A DNA stretch of 64,000 nt from the NCBI RefSeq assembly GCF_003730135.1, contig NZ_RJVO01000001.1:186001-250000 (forward strand). The letters run 5' to 3'. A program made the translations under genes and the position numbers. The notes under the pieces were generated by a model, which worked only from the letters and a program-made list of their open reading frames with translations, was not told the DNA's origin and made no database searches. This DNA comes from Stagnimonas aquatica. Its GTDB lineage: Bacteria > Pseudomonadota > Gammaproteobacteria > Nevskiales > Nevskiaceae. Position 1 is the first letter of the stretch. Each line of letters begins with the position of its first letter. Shown here piece after piece: positions 23,522 to 32,339 of this stretch.

Positions 23522-23947
23522 CTACTCGTCGATGGAATCGAAGGCGACGCGCAGCTGCTCGACACGGGCGCGGTTGATGCCGAAGTCGCTAAGGCCCAGC
23601 CGCGCTGCGGAACGGACGTGGATCAGCGAGTCCGCCGACGCCAACAGGAATTCGGCGTCATCGACAAAGCCCAGCAGGGCCGACTGGAATTCGGCGTGGA
23701 TATAGGTCGGGGAAGTGCTGACCAGCCGGCAGCGCGGCTGTTGCAGCAGCACCGCCAGCAGCCGGGTCATGGCGTCGCCGGCGTTGCCGGAATAACGGAA
23801 CGGCTGCACGTGATTGGGGTCGCGAGCGCCGCGCGGGTGCTGGCTGCAGACACAGTTGCCGGCGCCCGGACGACAGGCCCTCAGGCTACCGTCGGCCTGC
23901 ACGCCCAGATTCCGGGGTCTGGCCCCGGTCAGATTCAACCACGCCAT
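23522..23947 (-). CDS. DUF1499 family protein
   Basis: A 141-residue protein with DUF1499 hallmarks: a CVCSQ motif near residue 33, TYIHAEFQSALLGFVDDAEF, and IHVRSAARLGLSDFGINRAR. It has no signal peptide. A GGGAGAGG ribosome site precedes the ATG. It lies between oxyR (75 bases upstream) and the FAD oxidoreductase (63 bases downstream) on the same strand, so it may be the first gene of the lipid cluster. Function unknown. Confidence 0.85.
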   Translation of the reverse strand: MAWLNLTGARPRNLGVQADGSLRACRPGAGNCVCSQHPRGARDPNHVQPFRYSGNAGDAMTRLLAVLLQQPRCRLVSTSPTYIHAEFQSALLGFVDDAEFLLASADSLIHVRSAARLGLSDFGINRARVEQLRVAFDSIDE

Positions 23948-24022
23948 TTGCCTCTCCCAAGGCCAGGCCAGCTCAGGGCCGCGTGCGCCGATCCGGCGCA
24001 GCGGTCCACCGCCGGTTTCGAT

Positions 24023-24964
24023 TCAGTGCGGTCCCGACTCGGCCGGGGTGCTGTCCGGCAACCAGCGTACGCCGCGCATGCCCGAGGCCAGCACCGCCTC
24101 GCGCAGTACCCGCACCGCCTGCATGCGCGGGAAGCCGCGCCGGAACAGGATCGCCACCTGCCGCCCCGGCGCCGGCTCGGCGAGATCGACAGCCACCAGG
24201 CCGGCGGCATCGCGGTTTTCCATCGCCGCCCGCGGCGCCACGGTGATACCCAAGCCGGAGGCCACCATGTAGCGGATGGTCTCCAGCGAGGAGCCCGTCA
24301 GCGCCCGGGCGCCGGCGTTCTCCGGCTCGATGCACTTCGGACAGGCCTGCACCACCTGGTCGCGGAAGCAGTGTCCGGGGCCGAGCAGCAGCAGGTGCTC
24401 CTCGGCCAGCCGCTTGGACGGTAGCGCGGGCAGCTGCGCCCAGCGGTGGCCCTCCGGCAGCACGGCGACGAAGTCCTCGTCATAGACCGGCCAGGCGACC
24501 AGCCCGGTGAGATCGACCGGCAGGGCGAGGATGGCGACGTCCAGCTCGTTGTCGCGCAACTGCTCCAGCAGCTTGGCGGTGAAGTTCTCCTCGATCACCA
24601 GCGGCATCTCCGGCGCCCGCGCCTTCAGCACCGGCACCAGTCCGGGCAACAGGTAGGGACCGACGGTGTAGATCGCGCCCAGGCGGATGGGGCCAACCAA
24701 CTCGTCCTTGCCTTCGCGGGCAAGGTCTTCCACCAGCTTGGCCTCGGCCAGTACCCGCCGGGCCTGGCCGACGATGCGCAGGCCGACATCGGTGGGCCGC
24801 ACCTCGCCACGGGTGCGCTCGAACAGGATCACCCCCAGCTCGTCTTCGAGCTTCTTCACCGCCACCGACAGCGTCGGCTGGCTGACAAAGCTGCGCTCGG
24901 CGGCCCGCCCGAAGTGCCGTTCCTTGTCGAGGTTGACGATGTAACGCAGCTCGGTGAGGGTCAT
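24023..24964 (-). CDS. oxyR: Peroxide-sensing LysR-family regulator OxyR
   Basis: A 313-residue regulator with an N-terminal winged helix-turn-helix (HFGRAAERSFVSQPTLSVAV) and a sensor domain. The redox pair is in GHCFRDQVVQAC, two cysteines eight residues apart as in E. coli Cys199/Cys208, and SSLETIRYMVASGLGITVAP matches OxyR closely. A third cysteine (CPKC) follows three residues later. Probable targets in this window are katG and ohr. No Shine-Dalgarno is seen: the start ATG is preceded by GAA and five 7-bp repeats. Confidence 0.95.
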   Translation of the reverse strand: MTLTELRYIVNLDKERHFGRAAERSFVSQPTLSVAVKKLEDELGVILFERTRGEVRPTDVGLRIVGQARRVLAEAKLVEDLAREGKDELVGPIRLGAIYTVGPYLLPGLVPVLKARAPEMPLVIEENFTAKLLEQLRDNELDVAILALPVDLTGLVAWPVYDEDFVAVLPEGHRWAQLPALPSKRLAEEHLLLLGPGHCFRDQVVQACPKCIEPENAGARALTGSSLETIRYMVASGLGITVAPRAAMENRDAAGLVAVDLAEPAPGRQVAILFRRGFPRMQAVRVLREAVLASGMRGVRWLPDSTPAESGPH

Positions 24965-24967
24965 TTC

Positions 24968-25002
24968 GATTGCGGATTGCGGATTGCGGATTGCGGATTG
25001 CG
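24968..25002 (-). repeat. Heptamer tandem repeat upstream of oxyR
   Basis: Five perfect copies of GATTGCG (CGCAATC on the oxyR strand) fill 24968-25002 and end three bases before the oxyR start codon. They occupy the position where the ribosome site should be. Seven is not a multiple of three, and such arrays can change copy number by strand slippage. Confidence 0.95.
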
Positions 25003-25007
25003 GAAGG

Positions 25008-25394
25008 CTAGCCAAGCTGGTGGCCGGCGCGGGCGATGGCTTCGCGGGCACGCTCCAGATCCACCTCCGGCACCAGCACGAAATCGGTTTCGTAGCTGTT
25101 GACGGCAAAGATGCTGACGCCGGCCGCCGCCAGCGGTTCCGCCAGGGCCGCGAGCACGCCGGTTTCGGAGAACGCGAACGGCCCTGCGATCTCCAGCGCG
25201 CGCCAGACCAGGCCCTGGTCACGCGCGTGCACTTCGCGCACCACGGTCACCGATTCCGCAGAGCGCACCACGGCGCCAAAGCCCTCGGCGCCGAGCGTGT
25301 CCACCGCGTCGCGCAGCGGCGTCGCAGGCGGCAGCCGCGCCACCACCAGGCGCCAGGGGTGCACCATCAGCCGCAGCCGGCGCAGCCCGCTCAC
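25008..25394 (-). CDS. ACT-domain protein (COG3603 type)
   Basis: A 128-residue protein with two small alpha/beta ACT-like modules. The C-terminal half [20 protein letters not shown] then [16 protein letters not shown] is typical of the stand-alone ACT proteins thought to bind an amino-acid-like ligand. A GTG at 25394 overlaps the hemF stop (GTGA); an internal ATG nine codons later is the alternative start. It lies 43 bases upstream of oxyR on the same strand, separated by the heptamer repeat. Confidence 0.75.
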   Translation of the reverse strand: MSGLRRLRLMVHPWRLVVARLPPATPLRDAVDTLGAEGFGAVVRSAESVTVVREVHARDQGLVWRALEIAGPFAFSETGVLAALAEPLAAAGVSIFAVNSYETDFVLVPEVDLERAREAIARAGHQLG

Positions 25395-26323
25395 AGCCAA
25401 TCCTTCGCGATCAGGTAGTCGCTCATCAGTGCCGCCTCCGGACTGCCGGGTTCTGGCTGGAAATCGTAGCGCCACTCGACTCTGGGCGGCATCGACATCA
25501 GGATCGACTCGGTGCGGCCACCGCTTTGCAGGCCAAAGTGGGTACCACGATCCCAGACCAGGTTGAATTCGGCATAGCGGCCGCGACGCAGCCGCTGCCA
25601 GCTGGTCTCCCGCTCGCCATAGGCTTGGTGCTGGCGCCGCTCGACGATGGGCGCGTAGGCATTCCAGAAGCCCTCGCCCACCCGCTGCATCAGCGCGAAG
25701 CCGGCGGCAAAGCCACCCTCGGTGAAATCGTCGTAGAACAGCCCGCCGACGCCGCGCGGCTCCTGCCGGTGCGGCAGGTAGAAATACTCGTCGCACTGGC
25801 GCTTGAACGCCGGATACAGGGCCTCGCCCACCGCCGCCCGCGCCGCCGCGTGCCAGCCGCGCACGTCCTCGGCGTAGCCGTAATAGGGGGTCAGATCAAA
25901 GCCGCCGCCAAACCACCAGGCCGGCGCGCCCTCGCCACCGACGCTGAGCAGTCGGACGTTGCAGTGGGTGGTCGGTACGTGCGGATTGCGCGGGTGGAAT
26001 ACCACCGACACGCCCATGGCGGTGAATGGCCGCCCGGCCAGTTCGGGGCGCAGCTTGGTCGCCGAAGGCGGCAGCGCCGGCCCGCGTACCAGCGAGCGGG
26101 CTACACCGGCGCGCTCGAACACCCGCCCCTCGGCGAGCACGGCGGTGTCGCCCTCGCCCTGCAACTTGGCGTCGGCAGGCTTGCTCCAGCGGTCGCGCAG
26201 GAAGCGCGCCTCGCCGTCGGCGGCCTCGACGCGGGCGCACAGCCAGTCCTGATAGCCGCGCAGCCAGGCTTCGACTGCGGCCGGATCAGGACCGGCGTCG
26301 GGAATAGTGGAAGTTGGACTCAT
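25391..26323 (-). CDS. hemF: Oxygen-dependent coproporphyrinogen III oxidase
   Basis: A 310-residue enzyme of aerobic haem synthesis. Family signatures are visible: [34 protein letters not shown], and GGLFYDDF, with the C-terminal [20 protein letters not shown] close to the normal end. Length is typical. It lies 28 bases after tsaC and overlaps the ACT gene by four bases. A Cys replaces the common Ala in the HCNVR segment. Confidence 0.96.
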   Translation of the reverse strand: MSPTSTIPDAGPDPAAVEAWLRGYQDWLCARVEAADGEARFLRDRWSKPADAKLQGEGDTAVLAEGRVFERAGVARSLVRGPALPPSATKLRPELAGRPFTAMGVSVVFHPRNPHVPTTHCNVRLLSVGGEGAPAWWFGGGFDLTPYYGYAEDVRGWHAAARAAVGEALYPAFKRQCDEYFYLPHRQEPRGVGGLFYDDFTEGGFAAGFALMQRVGEGFWNAYAPIVERRQHQAYGERETSWQRLRRGRYAEFNLVWDRGTHFGLQSGGRTESILMSMPPRVEWRYDFQPEPGSPEAALMSDYLIAKDWL

Positions 26324-26350
26324 GCGCCGATTGTAGGCGCCCGCCAGCGC

Positions 26351-26902
26351 TCAGCGCCGCAGGATGTGGCCGGTCGCCGCCTCGCGGATGCTGGTGGGCC
26401 GCTGCATGCCACCCAGAGCGCCGGGCACCGCCGGCAGCTGGGGACCGAAGCGCAGGCGCAGCTCGGCGATGCTGCGCACCGGCGGCTGGCCGGCGCGGTT
26501 GGCGCTGGTGGATACCAGGGCGCCACCGTAGCGACGGCACAGGGCCGCCAGCAGCGGATGCGCGGTGACCCGCACCGCGATGCTGTCGTGCTCGCCGCTG
26601 ATCCAGATCGGCGCCGTCGGCGCCGCCGGGAACACCCAGGTGGCCGGCCCGGGCCAGGTCTGGCGGGCCCGCTTGAGCGCCATCGAGGACGGAATCTCGA
26701 TGAACGGCGCCAGAGCGTCGATCTCGCTGGCGACCACGATCAGACCCTTGCGCCAGTCGCGCTCCTTGAGCCGCAGCAGACGCTCCACCGCCGCGCGGTC
26801 GAAGGGATTGCAGGACAGGCCCCAGACCGCCTCGGTGGGCACCGCCACCACCGCACCGGCACGCAATTGCCGGACCGCGCGCCGCAGCGCCAAGTCGCTC
26901 AT
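26351..26902 (-). CDS. tsaC: Threonylcarbamoyl-AMP synthase (YrdC/Sua5 family)
   Basis: A 183-residue protein making threonylcarbamoyl-AMP from threonine, bicarbonate and ATP for the tRNA t6A37 modification. VPTEAVWGLSCNPFDR, the KxR-type KERDWRKGLIV and the STSANRAGQPP motif are all in place, and length matches E. coli TsaC. It follows topA with a 10-base gap, an arrangement shared by related bacteria. Confidence 0.95.
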   Translation of the reverse strand: MSDLALRRAVRQLRAGAVVAVPTEAVWGLSCNPFDRAAVERLLRLKERDWRKGLIVVASEIDALAPFIEIPSSMALKRARQTWPGPATWVFPAAPTAPIWISGEHDSIAVRVTAHPLLAALCRRYGGALVSTSANRAGQPPVRSIAELRLRFGPQLPAVPGALGGMQRPTSIREAATGHILRR

Positions 26903-26912
26903 ACGTCGGTTC

Positions 26913-29345
26913 CTACTTCTTGCTGGCCGGCTTGCGCTTGGCCGCGGCTTTCTTCGCCGGCGCCTTCTTGGCGGCAGCCTTCTTGGTCGCCGCCTTCGGA
27001 GCCGCTTCGCCCTCGGCCTTGGCGGCCTTGCCCTTGGCGCCCTTCTTCACCGGCTTCTTCGCCGCCTCGGCTTCGGCCAGATAGGCCTCGGCCTCGAACA
27101 CGGTGACATCTTCCGGCTCGCGCTTCTTGGGCAAGTTGGCCTTGCGCGTGCCATCGGTGATGTAGGCGCCGAAGCGGCCCTTGATGATGCGGATGCCGGT
27201 GTCGCCGAAGGTCTTCAGCGTCGCGGCATCGAGTGCGGCGGCCTTCTGCTCGATCAGCTCGATGACCCGAGGCAGCTCGATGGTCATCACGTCGTCGTCC
27301 TTCTTCAGGCTGACGAAGTTCTTGCCGTGGCGGGCATAGGGACCGAAGCGGCCGATGTTGACCTCGACCTCGTCGCCATTAGGCAGATGACCGAGCTTGC
27401 GCGGCAGCTTGAACAAATCCAGGGCTTCCTGGACGGTGATGGTGTCGATGCGCTGGCTCGCCTTCAGGCTGGCGAAGCGCGGCTTCTCACCGTCCGGGTC
27501 GTCCTTGCTGCCGATCTGCACGAACGGCCCGTAGCGGCCCAGGCGTGCGGTCATCGGCTTGCCGCTGACCGGATCGACGCCGATCACCCGCGCGTCGGAC
27601 ACCGCGTCCTGGCGCTTGAGCTCCATCTTCTCGTCGACCTGGGGCTTGAAGCTCTTCCAGAACTCGGCGAGCAGCGGCACCCATTCCTTCTCGCCACGCG
27701 ACACCGCGTCGAGGTCGTCCTCAAGGCCGGCGGTGAAGCCGTAGTCGACGTAGCGGTTGAAGTGATCGGTGAGGAAGCGGTTGACGATCATGCCCACGTC
27801 GGTGGGATTGAAGGCCTTGCCCTCCAAGCGCACGTACTCGCGCGCCTGCAGGGTGCTGATGATGCTGGCGTAGGTACTCGGACGACCGATGTCGTATTCC
27901 TCCAGCGTCTTCACCAGACTGGCTTCGGTGTAGCGCGGCGGCGGCTCGGTGAAGTGCTGTTCCGGGGTGACGTCGACCAGGCGCAGGCTCTCGCCGACTT
28001 CCAGCGGCGGCAGGCGCTTGTCGTCGTCCTCGTCGTCCGGGGTGTCCTTGCTGTCGGTATAGACGGCGATGAAGCCGGGCTCCACCAGCACCGAGCCATT
28101 GGCCTTGAAGGCGTGCTCGCTGCCAGCGCGCAGCTCGGCGGCCACGGTGTCGAACACCGCTTGCGTCATCTGGCAGGCGACAGTGCGCTTCCAGATCAGC
28201 TCGTAGAGCTTGGCCTGATCGGGCGTCAGATAGGGCGCCACCTGCACCGGCAGGCGCATGGCGCTGGTCGGGCGCACCGCTTCGTGCGCTTCCTGGGCGT
28301 TCTTCGACTTGCTCTTGTAATAGCGCGGCTCTTCCGGCACCGCCTTGGCGCCGTACTGGTTGCCGATGACGCGGCGGATCTCGGCGATCGCCTCCTGCGC
28401 CAGGCTCACCGAGTCGGTACGCATGTAGCTGATCAGGCCGATGGTCTCGCCGGCGATGTCGACACCTTCGTACAGCTGCTGCGCGGTGCGCATGGTGCGG
28501 GTCGAGGTGAAACCGAGCTTGCGGTTGGCTTCCTGCTGCAAGGTCGAGGTGGTGAACGGCGGCGAGGGATTGCGGCGACGCTGCTTCTTGTCGACGCTGG
28601 CCACCTTCAACTGGCCGCGCGCGGCGGCTTCCAGCGCCAGCCGGGCGGCGGTCGCCTGCTCGCCGCTGGTGATGCTGAACTGCTCGACCTTCTTGCCGTG
28701 CAGCTCGACCAGCCGGGCCAGGAACAGGCTGCCCTGCTTGTCGGCGCGGGCGCTGAGCGTCCAGTACTCGCGGGCGATGAAGGCCTTGATCTCTTCCTCG
28801 CGCTCGCAGATCAGCCGCAGCGCCGGCGACTGCACGCGGCCGGCCGAGAGGCCCGGCTGCACCTTGCGCCAGAGCAGCGGCGAGAGGTTGAAGCCGACCA
28901 GATAGTCCAGCGCGCGGCGCGCCTGCTGGGCGTTGACCAGGTCAGCGGCCACTTCGCGCGGATGCGCCAGCGCATCCTGCACCGCCGCCTTGGTGATTTC
29001 GTGGAAGACGATGCGGCGCACCGGCTTGTTCTTCAGCAGGCCCTTGTCCTTGAGCAGCTCGGAAAGATGCCAGCTGATCGCCTCGCCCTCGCGATCAGGG
29101 TCGGTGGCGAGGTAGAGCGCATCGGCCTGCTTGAGTGCGCGGGCGATGGCGTTGACGTGCTTCTCGTTCTTGTCGATCAGCTCGTACTTCATCTCAAAGC
29201 CGCGCGTGGGATCGACCGCGCCGTCCTTGGGCACCAGGTCGCGGACGTGGCCGTAGCTGGCCAGGACTTCGAAGTCCGGTCCGAGATACTTCTGGATGGT
29301 CTTGGCCTTGGCCGGCGACTCGACGATGACGAGGTTCTTGCTCAT
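26913..29345 (-). CDS. topA: DNA topoisomerase I
   Basis: An 810-residue type IA topoisomerase relaxing negative supercoils. The TOPRIM domain at the N-terminus has VESPAKAKTIQKYLG (catalytic Glu) and the acidic triad LATDPDREGE; the catalytic Tyr is in ISYMRTDS near residue 312. The C-terminal part carries Topo_C repeats (RLGRYGPFVQIG, NIGRFGPYARHG, IKGRFGAYITDG) in place of the four-cysteine zinc fingers of E. coli TopA, and ends in a Lys/Ala-rich tail of about 50 residues that should bind DNA non-specifically. The ATG at 29345 is used because MSKNLVIVESPAKAK is the family N-terminus. Confidence 0.96.
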   Translation of the reverse strand: MSKNLVIVESPAKAKTIQKYLGPDFEVLASYGHVRDLVPKDGAVDPTRGFEMKYELIDKNEKHVNAIARALKQADALYLATDPDREGEAISWHLSELLKDKGLLKNKPVRRIVFHEITKAAVQDALAHPREVAADLVNAQQARRALDYLVGFNLSPLLWRKVQPGLSAGRVQSPALRLICEREEEIKAFIAREYWTLSARADKQGSLFLARLVELHGKKVEQFSITSGEQATAARLALEAAARGQLKVASVDKKQRRRNPSPPFTTSTLQQEANRKLGFTSTRTMRTAQQLYEGVDIAGETIGLISYMRTDSVSLAQEAIAEIRRVIGNQYGAKAVPEEPRYYKSKSKNAQEAHEAVRPTSAMRLPVQVAPYLTPDQAKLYELIWKRTVACQMTQAVFDTVAAELRAGSEHAFKANGSVLVEPGFIAVYTDSKDTPDDEDDDKRLPPLEVGESLRLVDVTPEQHFTEPPPRYTEASLVKTLEEYDIGRPSTYASIISTLQAREYVRLEGKAFNPTDVGMIVNRFLTDHFNRYVDYGFTAGLEDDLDAVSRGEKEWVPLLAEFWKSFKPQVDEKMELKRQDAVSDARVIGVDPVSGKPMTARLGRYGPFVQIGSKDDPDGEKPRFASLKASQRIDTITVQEALDLFKLPRKLGHLPNGDEVEVNIGRFGPYARHGKNFVSLKKDDDVMTIELPRVIELIEQKAAALDAATLKTFGDTGIRIIKGRFGAYITDGTRKANLPKKREPEDVTVFEAEAYLAEAEAAKKPVKKGAKGKAAKAEGEAAPKAATKKAAAKKAPAKKAAAKRKPASKK

Positions 29346-29379
29346 TACCTTCTTTTTGGGGGCGCAGGGGCGCAGCAGC

Positions 29380-29406
29380 AAAACGCCCGGGGGGTTAACC
29401 GGGCGT
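29380..29406 (-). terminator. Terminator between smg and topA
   Basis: Minus-strand stem of eight pairs (arms 29399-29406 and 29383-29390) followed by UUUU. It lies about 50 bases past the smg stop, overlapping the predicted topA transcription start. Confidence 0.5.
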
Positions 29407-29409
29407 CAG

Positions 29410-29439
29410 CTTATAAGCGCTGGCTTGCCGTCAATGCAA
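29410..29439 (-). promoter_or_regulatory. Candidate topA promoter
   Basis: Minus-strand TTGCAT (29434-29439), 18-base spacer, TATAAG (29410-29415), about 65 bases upstream of the topA ATG. Its start site would fall within the adjacent terminator hairpin, which weakens the call. Confidence 0.35.
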
Positions 29440-29455
29440 CCGGCAGCCGCCGGAA

Positions 29456-29920
29456 TCAGTGCAGGAACGGCCCCGGCGCGTAGACCATGTCTTCCAGATG
29501 CCAGGCCGACTCTTCCTCACCCGGCTGGCTGACCAGCACCAGCAGGCAGACCCATTTCACCCGCTCGAGGTCGATGTCGCTTTCCAGGCTCAGCAGACGC
29601 TCGATCACCAGCTCGCGCGACTCGGCGGTGAGGATGCCCAGCTGCTCCAGGTAGAACAGGAAGCCACGGCATTCGGTGCTGAGCACCGCCATTTCTTCCG
29701 GGGCGTAGACCCGGATCGAGCCTCGGCTGCCAATCGCCGGCGCCTGCCGCTGCTCTTCCAGGCCGCCCAGCCAGGCGAAGGCGTGATTGACCTCGTCGAC
29801 CGGAAAGCCGGCGGCGGTGAGTTCGTCACGCAGGGTGTCCTGGTTGTCGTCGTCGTGGACCTCCGTGTCGTGATAGTTCTCGAACAAGAACATCAGCACA
29901 TCCAGCACGGTTTCTTTCAT
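29456..29920 (-). CDS. smg: Smg family protein (DUF494)
   Basis: A 154-residue acidic, helical protein of the Smg/DUF494 family: VLDVLMFLFENYHD at the N-terminus, then GFPVDEVNHAFAWLGGL and CRGFLFYLEQLGIL. The ATG at 29920 is preferred over an in-frame GTG nine bases upstream because it gives the conserved MKETVLDVLMFLFENY. Members lie beside dprA and topA in many beta- and gammaproteobacteria; molecular role is unknown. It is about 80 bases downstream of dprA. Confidence 0.93.
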   Translation of the reverse strand: MKETVLDVLMFLFENYHDTEVHDDDNQDTLRDELTAAGFPVDEVNHAFAWLGGLEEQRQAPAIGSRGSIRVYAPEEMAVLSTECRGFLFYLEQLGILTAESRELVIERLLSLESDIDLERVKWVCLLVLVSQPGEEESAWHLEDMVYAPGPFLH

Positions 29921-30000
29921 GACGCACACCCAATTGGTTGTGGAGTCCAGACAGCCTGGACACTACCTATAGTTGCCAGCAGTTGCAAACGGGTGACGAT

Positions 30001-31119
30001 TCAGCGGTCCCGGCGCTGATAGCCGCCGGCATGCACCGCCACCCGCCCGAGCAACTCCAGTTGGGTAAGCAAGATGCTGACCCGCTGCACCGGCAGGCCG
30101 CTGGCGGCGACCAGATCGTCGATGCCGCGCGGCGCGTCGGAGAGCAGGCCCAGCAGCCGCGCAGACTCTGCATCCGGGGCCGGCGGCTCCATCGCGCTGG
30201 GATTCGGGCTCGGCGGCGGGGCCGGCTGCGTTTGCAGCCAGGCGCTCAGCTGCGGCGCCAGTTCCAGCAGGATGTCGTCGATGCTCTCCACCAGCTTGGC
30301 GCCCTCGCGGATCAGCCGGTGACAGCCCTTGGCCAGCGGGTTGTGGATGGAGCCGGGGATGGCGAACACCTCCCGCCCCTGCTCGGCCGCCAATCGGGCG
30401 GTGATCAATGAGCCGGATTCGGTCGAGGCCTCGACCACCAGCACCCCCAGACTGAGTCCGGCGATCAGGCGGTTGCGGCGGGGAAAATGCTCGCGCCGCG
30501 CACCGGCGCCGGGAGCCAGCTCGGAAACCAGGGCACCGCCGCGCTCGACCAGGGCATGAGCCAAGGCTTTGTGGCGCGCCGGGTAGACCCGGTCCAGGCC
30601 GGTACCGCAGACCGCCAGCGTGGCGCCACCGCCATCCAGCGCGCCCTGGTGGGCAGCGCCGTCGATGCCCAGGGCCAGACCACTGGTGACGATCAGGCCA
30701 CGACGCGCCAACTCGGCGGCGAAGGCGCGGGCATTGTCCAGACCCTGCGGGGTGGCGGCCCGGCTGCCGACCATCGCCAGCTGCGGTTGCGCCAGCAGGC
30801 CGAAGTCGCCGACCACGAACAAGGCCAGCGGCGGATTGCCGATGTCGCGCAGGCGCTGGGGATAGGCCGGGTGCTGCCAGTCGATCAGATGCCGGTTGCC
30901 GGCACCGGCCAGCCAGGCCAGATCGGCCTCGACCTGAGGGTCCTCCGGGCCCGGGACCGGCTGCTTGCGCTCGACGCCGGCGCGTAGCCAGGCTGAGGGA
31001 CTGGCATCGACAGCCGCCTGGGCAGATCCGAAATGGGTAACCAGCCGCAGCGCGGCGGCGTTGCCGAGCGCTTCGCTGCGGATCAACCGCAACCAGGCGC
31101 TGGCGGAGTCCGGCGCCAT
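30001..31119 (-). CDS. dprA: DNA-processing protein DprA
   Basis: A 372-residue protein that loads RecA on incoming single-stranded DNA during natural transformation. An N-terminal helical domain (SAWLRLIRSEALGN) precedes the Rossmann core with VGSRAATPQG, GLIVTSGLALGIDGAAHQGAL, FPRRNRLIAGLS and ASTESGSLITARLAAEQGR. A C-terminal winged helix (ARLLGLLSDAPRGIDDLVAA) completes it. The ATG at 31119 is chosen because reading further upstream in this frame enters the LysM gene out of phase. With type IV pili also encoded, the organism may be competent; this is inference. Confidence 0.95.
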   Translation of the reverse strand: MAPDSASAWLRLIRSEALGNAAALRLVTHFGSAQAAVDASPSAWLRAGVERKQPVPGPEDPQVEADLAWLAGAGNRHLIDWQHPAYPQRLRDIGNPPLALFVVGDFGLLAQPQLAMVGSRAATPQGLDNARAFAAELARRGLIVTSGLALGIDGAAHQGALDGGGATLAVCGTGLDRVYPARHKALAHALVERGGALVSELAPGAGARREHFPRRNRLIAGLSLGVLVVEASTESGSLITARLAAEQGREVFAIPGSIHNPLAKGCHRLIREGAKLVESIDDILLELAPQLSAWLQTQPAPPPSPNPSAMEPPAPDAESARLLGLLSDAPRGIDDLVAASGLPVQRVSILLTQLELLGRVAVHAGGYQRRDR

Positions 31120-31139
31120 CGGCGGCCGGCGGCCCGGGT

Positions 31140-32339
31140 TCAGCGGCCGGCGGCCGGGTCGGGCTTTTCGACCAGGTCCAGCACGTGGATCGGCCGCTCG
31201 GCGTCCATCACCAGGGCGTAGGCGATCTGCGCCGACACCTTGAACACCATCAGCTGGCCGGCCTTCTGCGGCGGCAGCTTGACGGTCTTCTTGGTGTAGG
31301 GATCGGTGACCGCCCGGCGCGACTGCAGGATGTTCAGCACATGGCCGGCTTCCAGGCCGGCCTTGGCGCCGCGGTTGAGGGTGACGATCTGGTACTGGCC
31401 AATCTGCGAAACCCCGTTGAACACAGCGATGATCTTGCCGCCCACCGCCCGCGTCGGCGCGTGCGGGTAGAAGTTGGCGAGGAAGTTGTCCTTCTCCAGC
31501 GGCAGCAGGCGGTCGCCACGCAGCACTTCCTGGAAGGCCTTGGTGATCATGCCCTCGGCGGGGCTGCCGAAATTGCGCAGCTCCACCTCGCCGGTCGGCA
31601 GCGCCTCGTAACCGAGAATCTCGCGGCTGTCGGGGTCGCGATAGACCACGCCCTTGCGCACCACCGAGAAGGCGGTGCCAGCGTCCTTGCCGAGCTGCTG
31701 GATGAACACGCCCATGTCCGGTCCGCCGATCACGTGCGCGTCGGTGAATTCCAGGATGTAGGGCGCGCGGTTGAGGGTATCGGCGTCCACCACCCGCGGC
31801 CCGCGCAGGAAGTTGCGGATGGTGTCGATCGGGATCGCCGGCAGCGCCGCGTCCAGTGGCAGCTCGCGCACCTGCGGGCTCACCCGCTCCAGGCCGGAGC
31901 CGCCGCGTGCCAGCACCGGCCGCCCCTTCAGATAGGCCAGTTCCAGCACATCGCCGGGATAGATCAGGTGCGGGTTGGCGATCTTGCCGTTGACGTACCA
32001 CAGCTCCGGCCACTGCCAGGGGTCGGCGAGGAATTTCTTGGCCACGTCCCAGAGGGTGTCGCCCTTCTTGACCACGTAGCGCAGCGGCGCATCCTCGCGC
32101 AGGCCGATCTCGGGAGCGATCTCGCGGGCATTGGCCAAGCTCTCGACCGGCTCCAGGCCTTCGTCAGGCGCTGAGGAGGACAAGGCGGTGGTGCTGATCT
32201 CGGAGACTTCGGCGCTGCGCGCCGGCACGGCTAGCGTGTAGACCGGGTCGGCGACTTTCGGCTGCGAAGCACAAGCGGCTAGCGCAAACGCGGTGGCGCT
32301 CACGGCAGCGACGCGGGCGTAGGCTTTATACTGCGTCAT
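31140..32339 (-). CDS. tsaP: LysM-domain lipoprotein, TsaP-like (secretin-associated)
   Basis: A 399-residue exported protein. The signal peptide ends in LAAC (Cys near residue 23). A LysM peptidoglycan-binding module spans about residues 85-135 (YVVKKGDTLWDVAKKFL, then NPHLIYPGDVLEL). A long C-terminal beta-rich region follows with GTAFSVVRKGVVYRDPDS and TLNRGAKAGLEAGHVL. This architecture and the place next to dprA and def match the TsaP family, which anchors the PilQ secretin to peptidoglycan in Neisseria and relatives. The symbol rests on family and synteny memory. It lies 20 bases upstream of dprA and is divergent from def. Confidence 0.78.
   Translation of the reverse strand: MTQYKAYARVAAVSATAFALAACASQPKVADPVYTLAVPARSAEVSEISTTALSSSAPDEGLEPVESLANAREIAPEIGLREDAPLRYVVKKGDTLWDVAKKFLADPWQWPELWYVNGKIANPHLIYPGDVLELAYLKGRPVLARGGSGLERVSPQVRELPLDAALPAIPIDTIRNFLRGPRVVDADTLNRAPYILEFTDAHVIGGPDMGVFIQQLGKDAGTAFSVVRKGVVYRDPDSREILGYEALPTGEVELRNFGSPAEGMITKAFQEVLRGDRLLPLEKDNFLANFYPHAPTRAVGGKIIAVFNGVSQIGQYQIVTLNRGAKAGLEAGHVLNILQSRRAVTDPYTKKTVKLPPQKAGQLMVFKVSAQIAYALVMDAERPIHVLDLVEKPDPAAGR

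Noticed and set aside
26565-29483. A 972-codon frame opposite topA and tsaC, and similar long frames opposite mdh/ybbP and slt
   Set aside because: Same high-GC shadow effect; no family motifs, and both sense genes are well supported.
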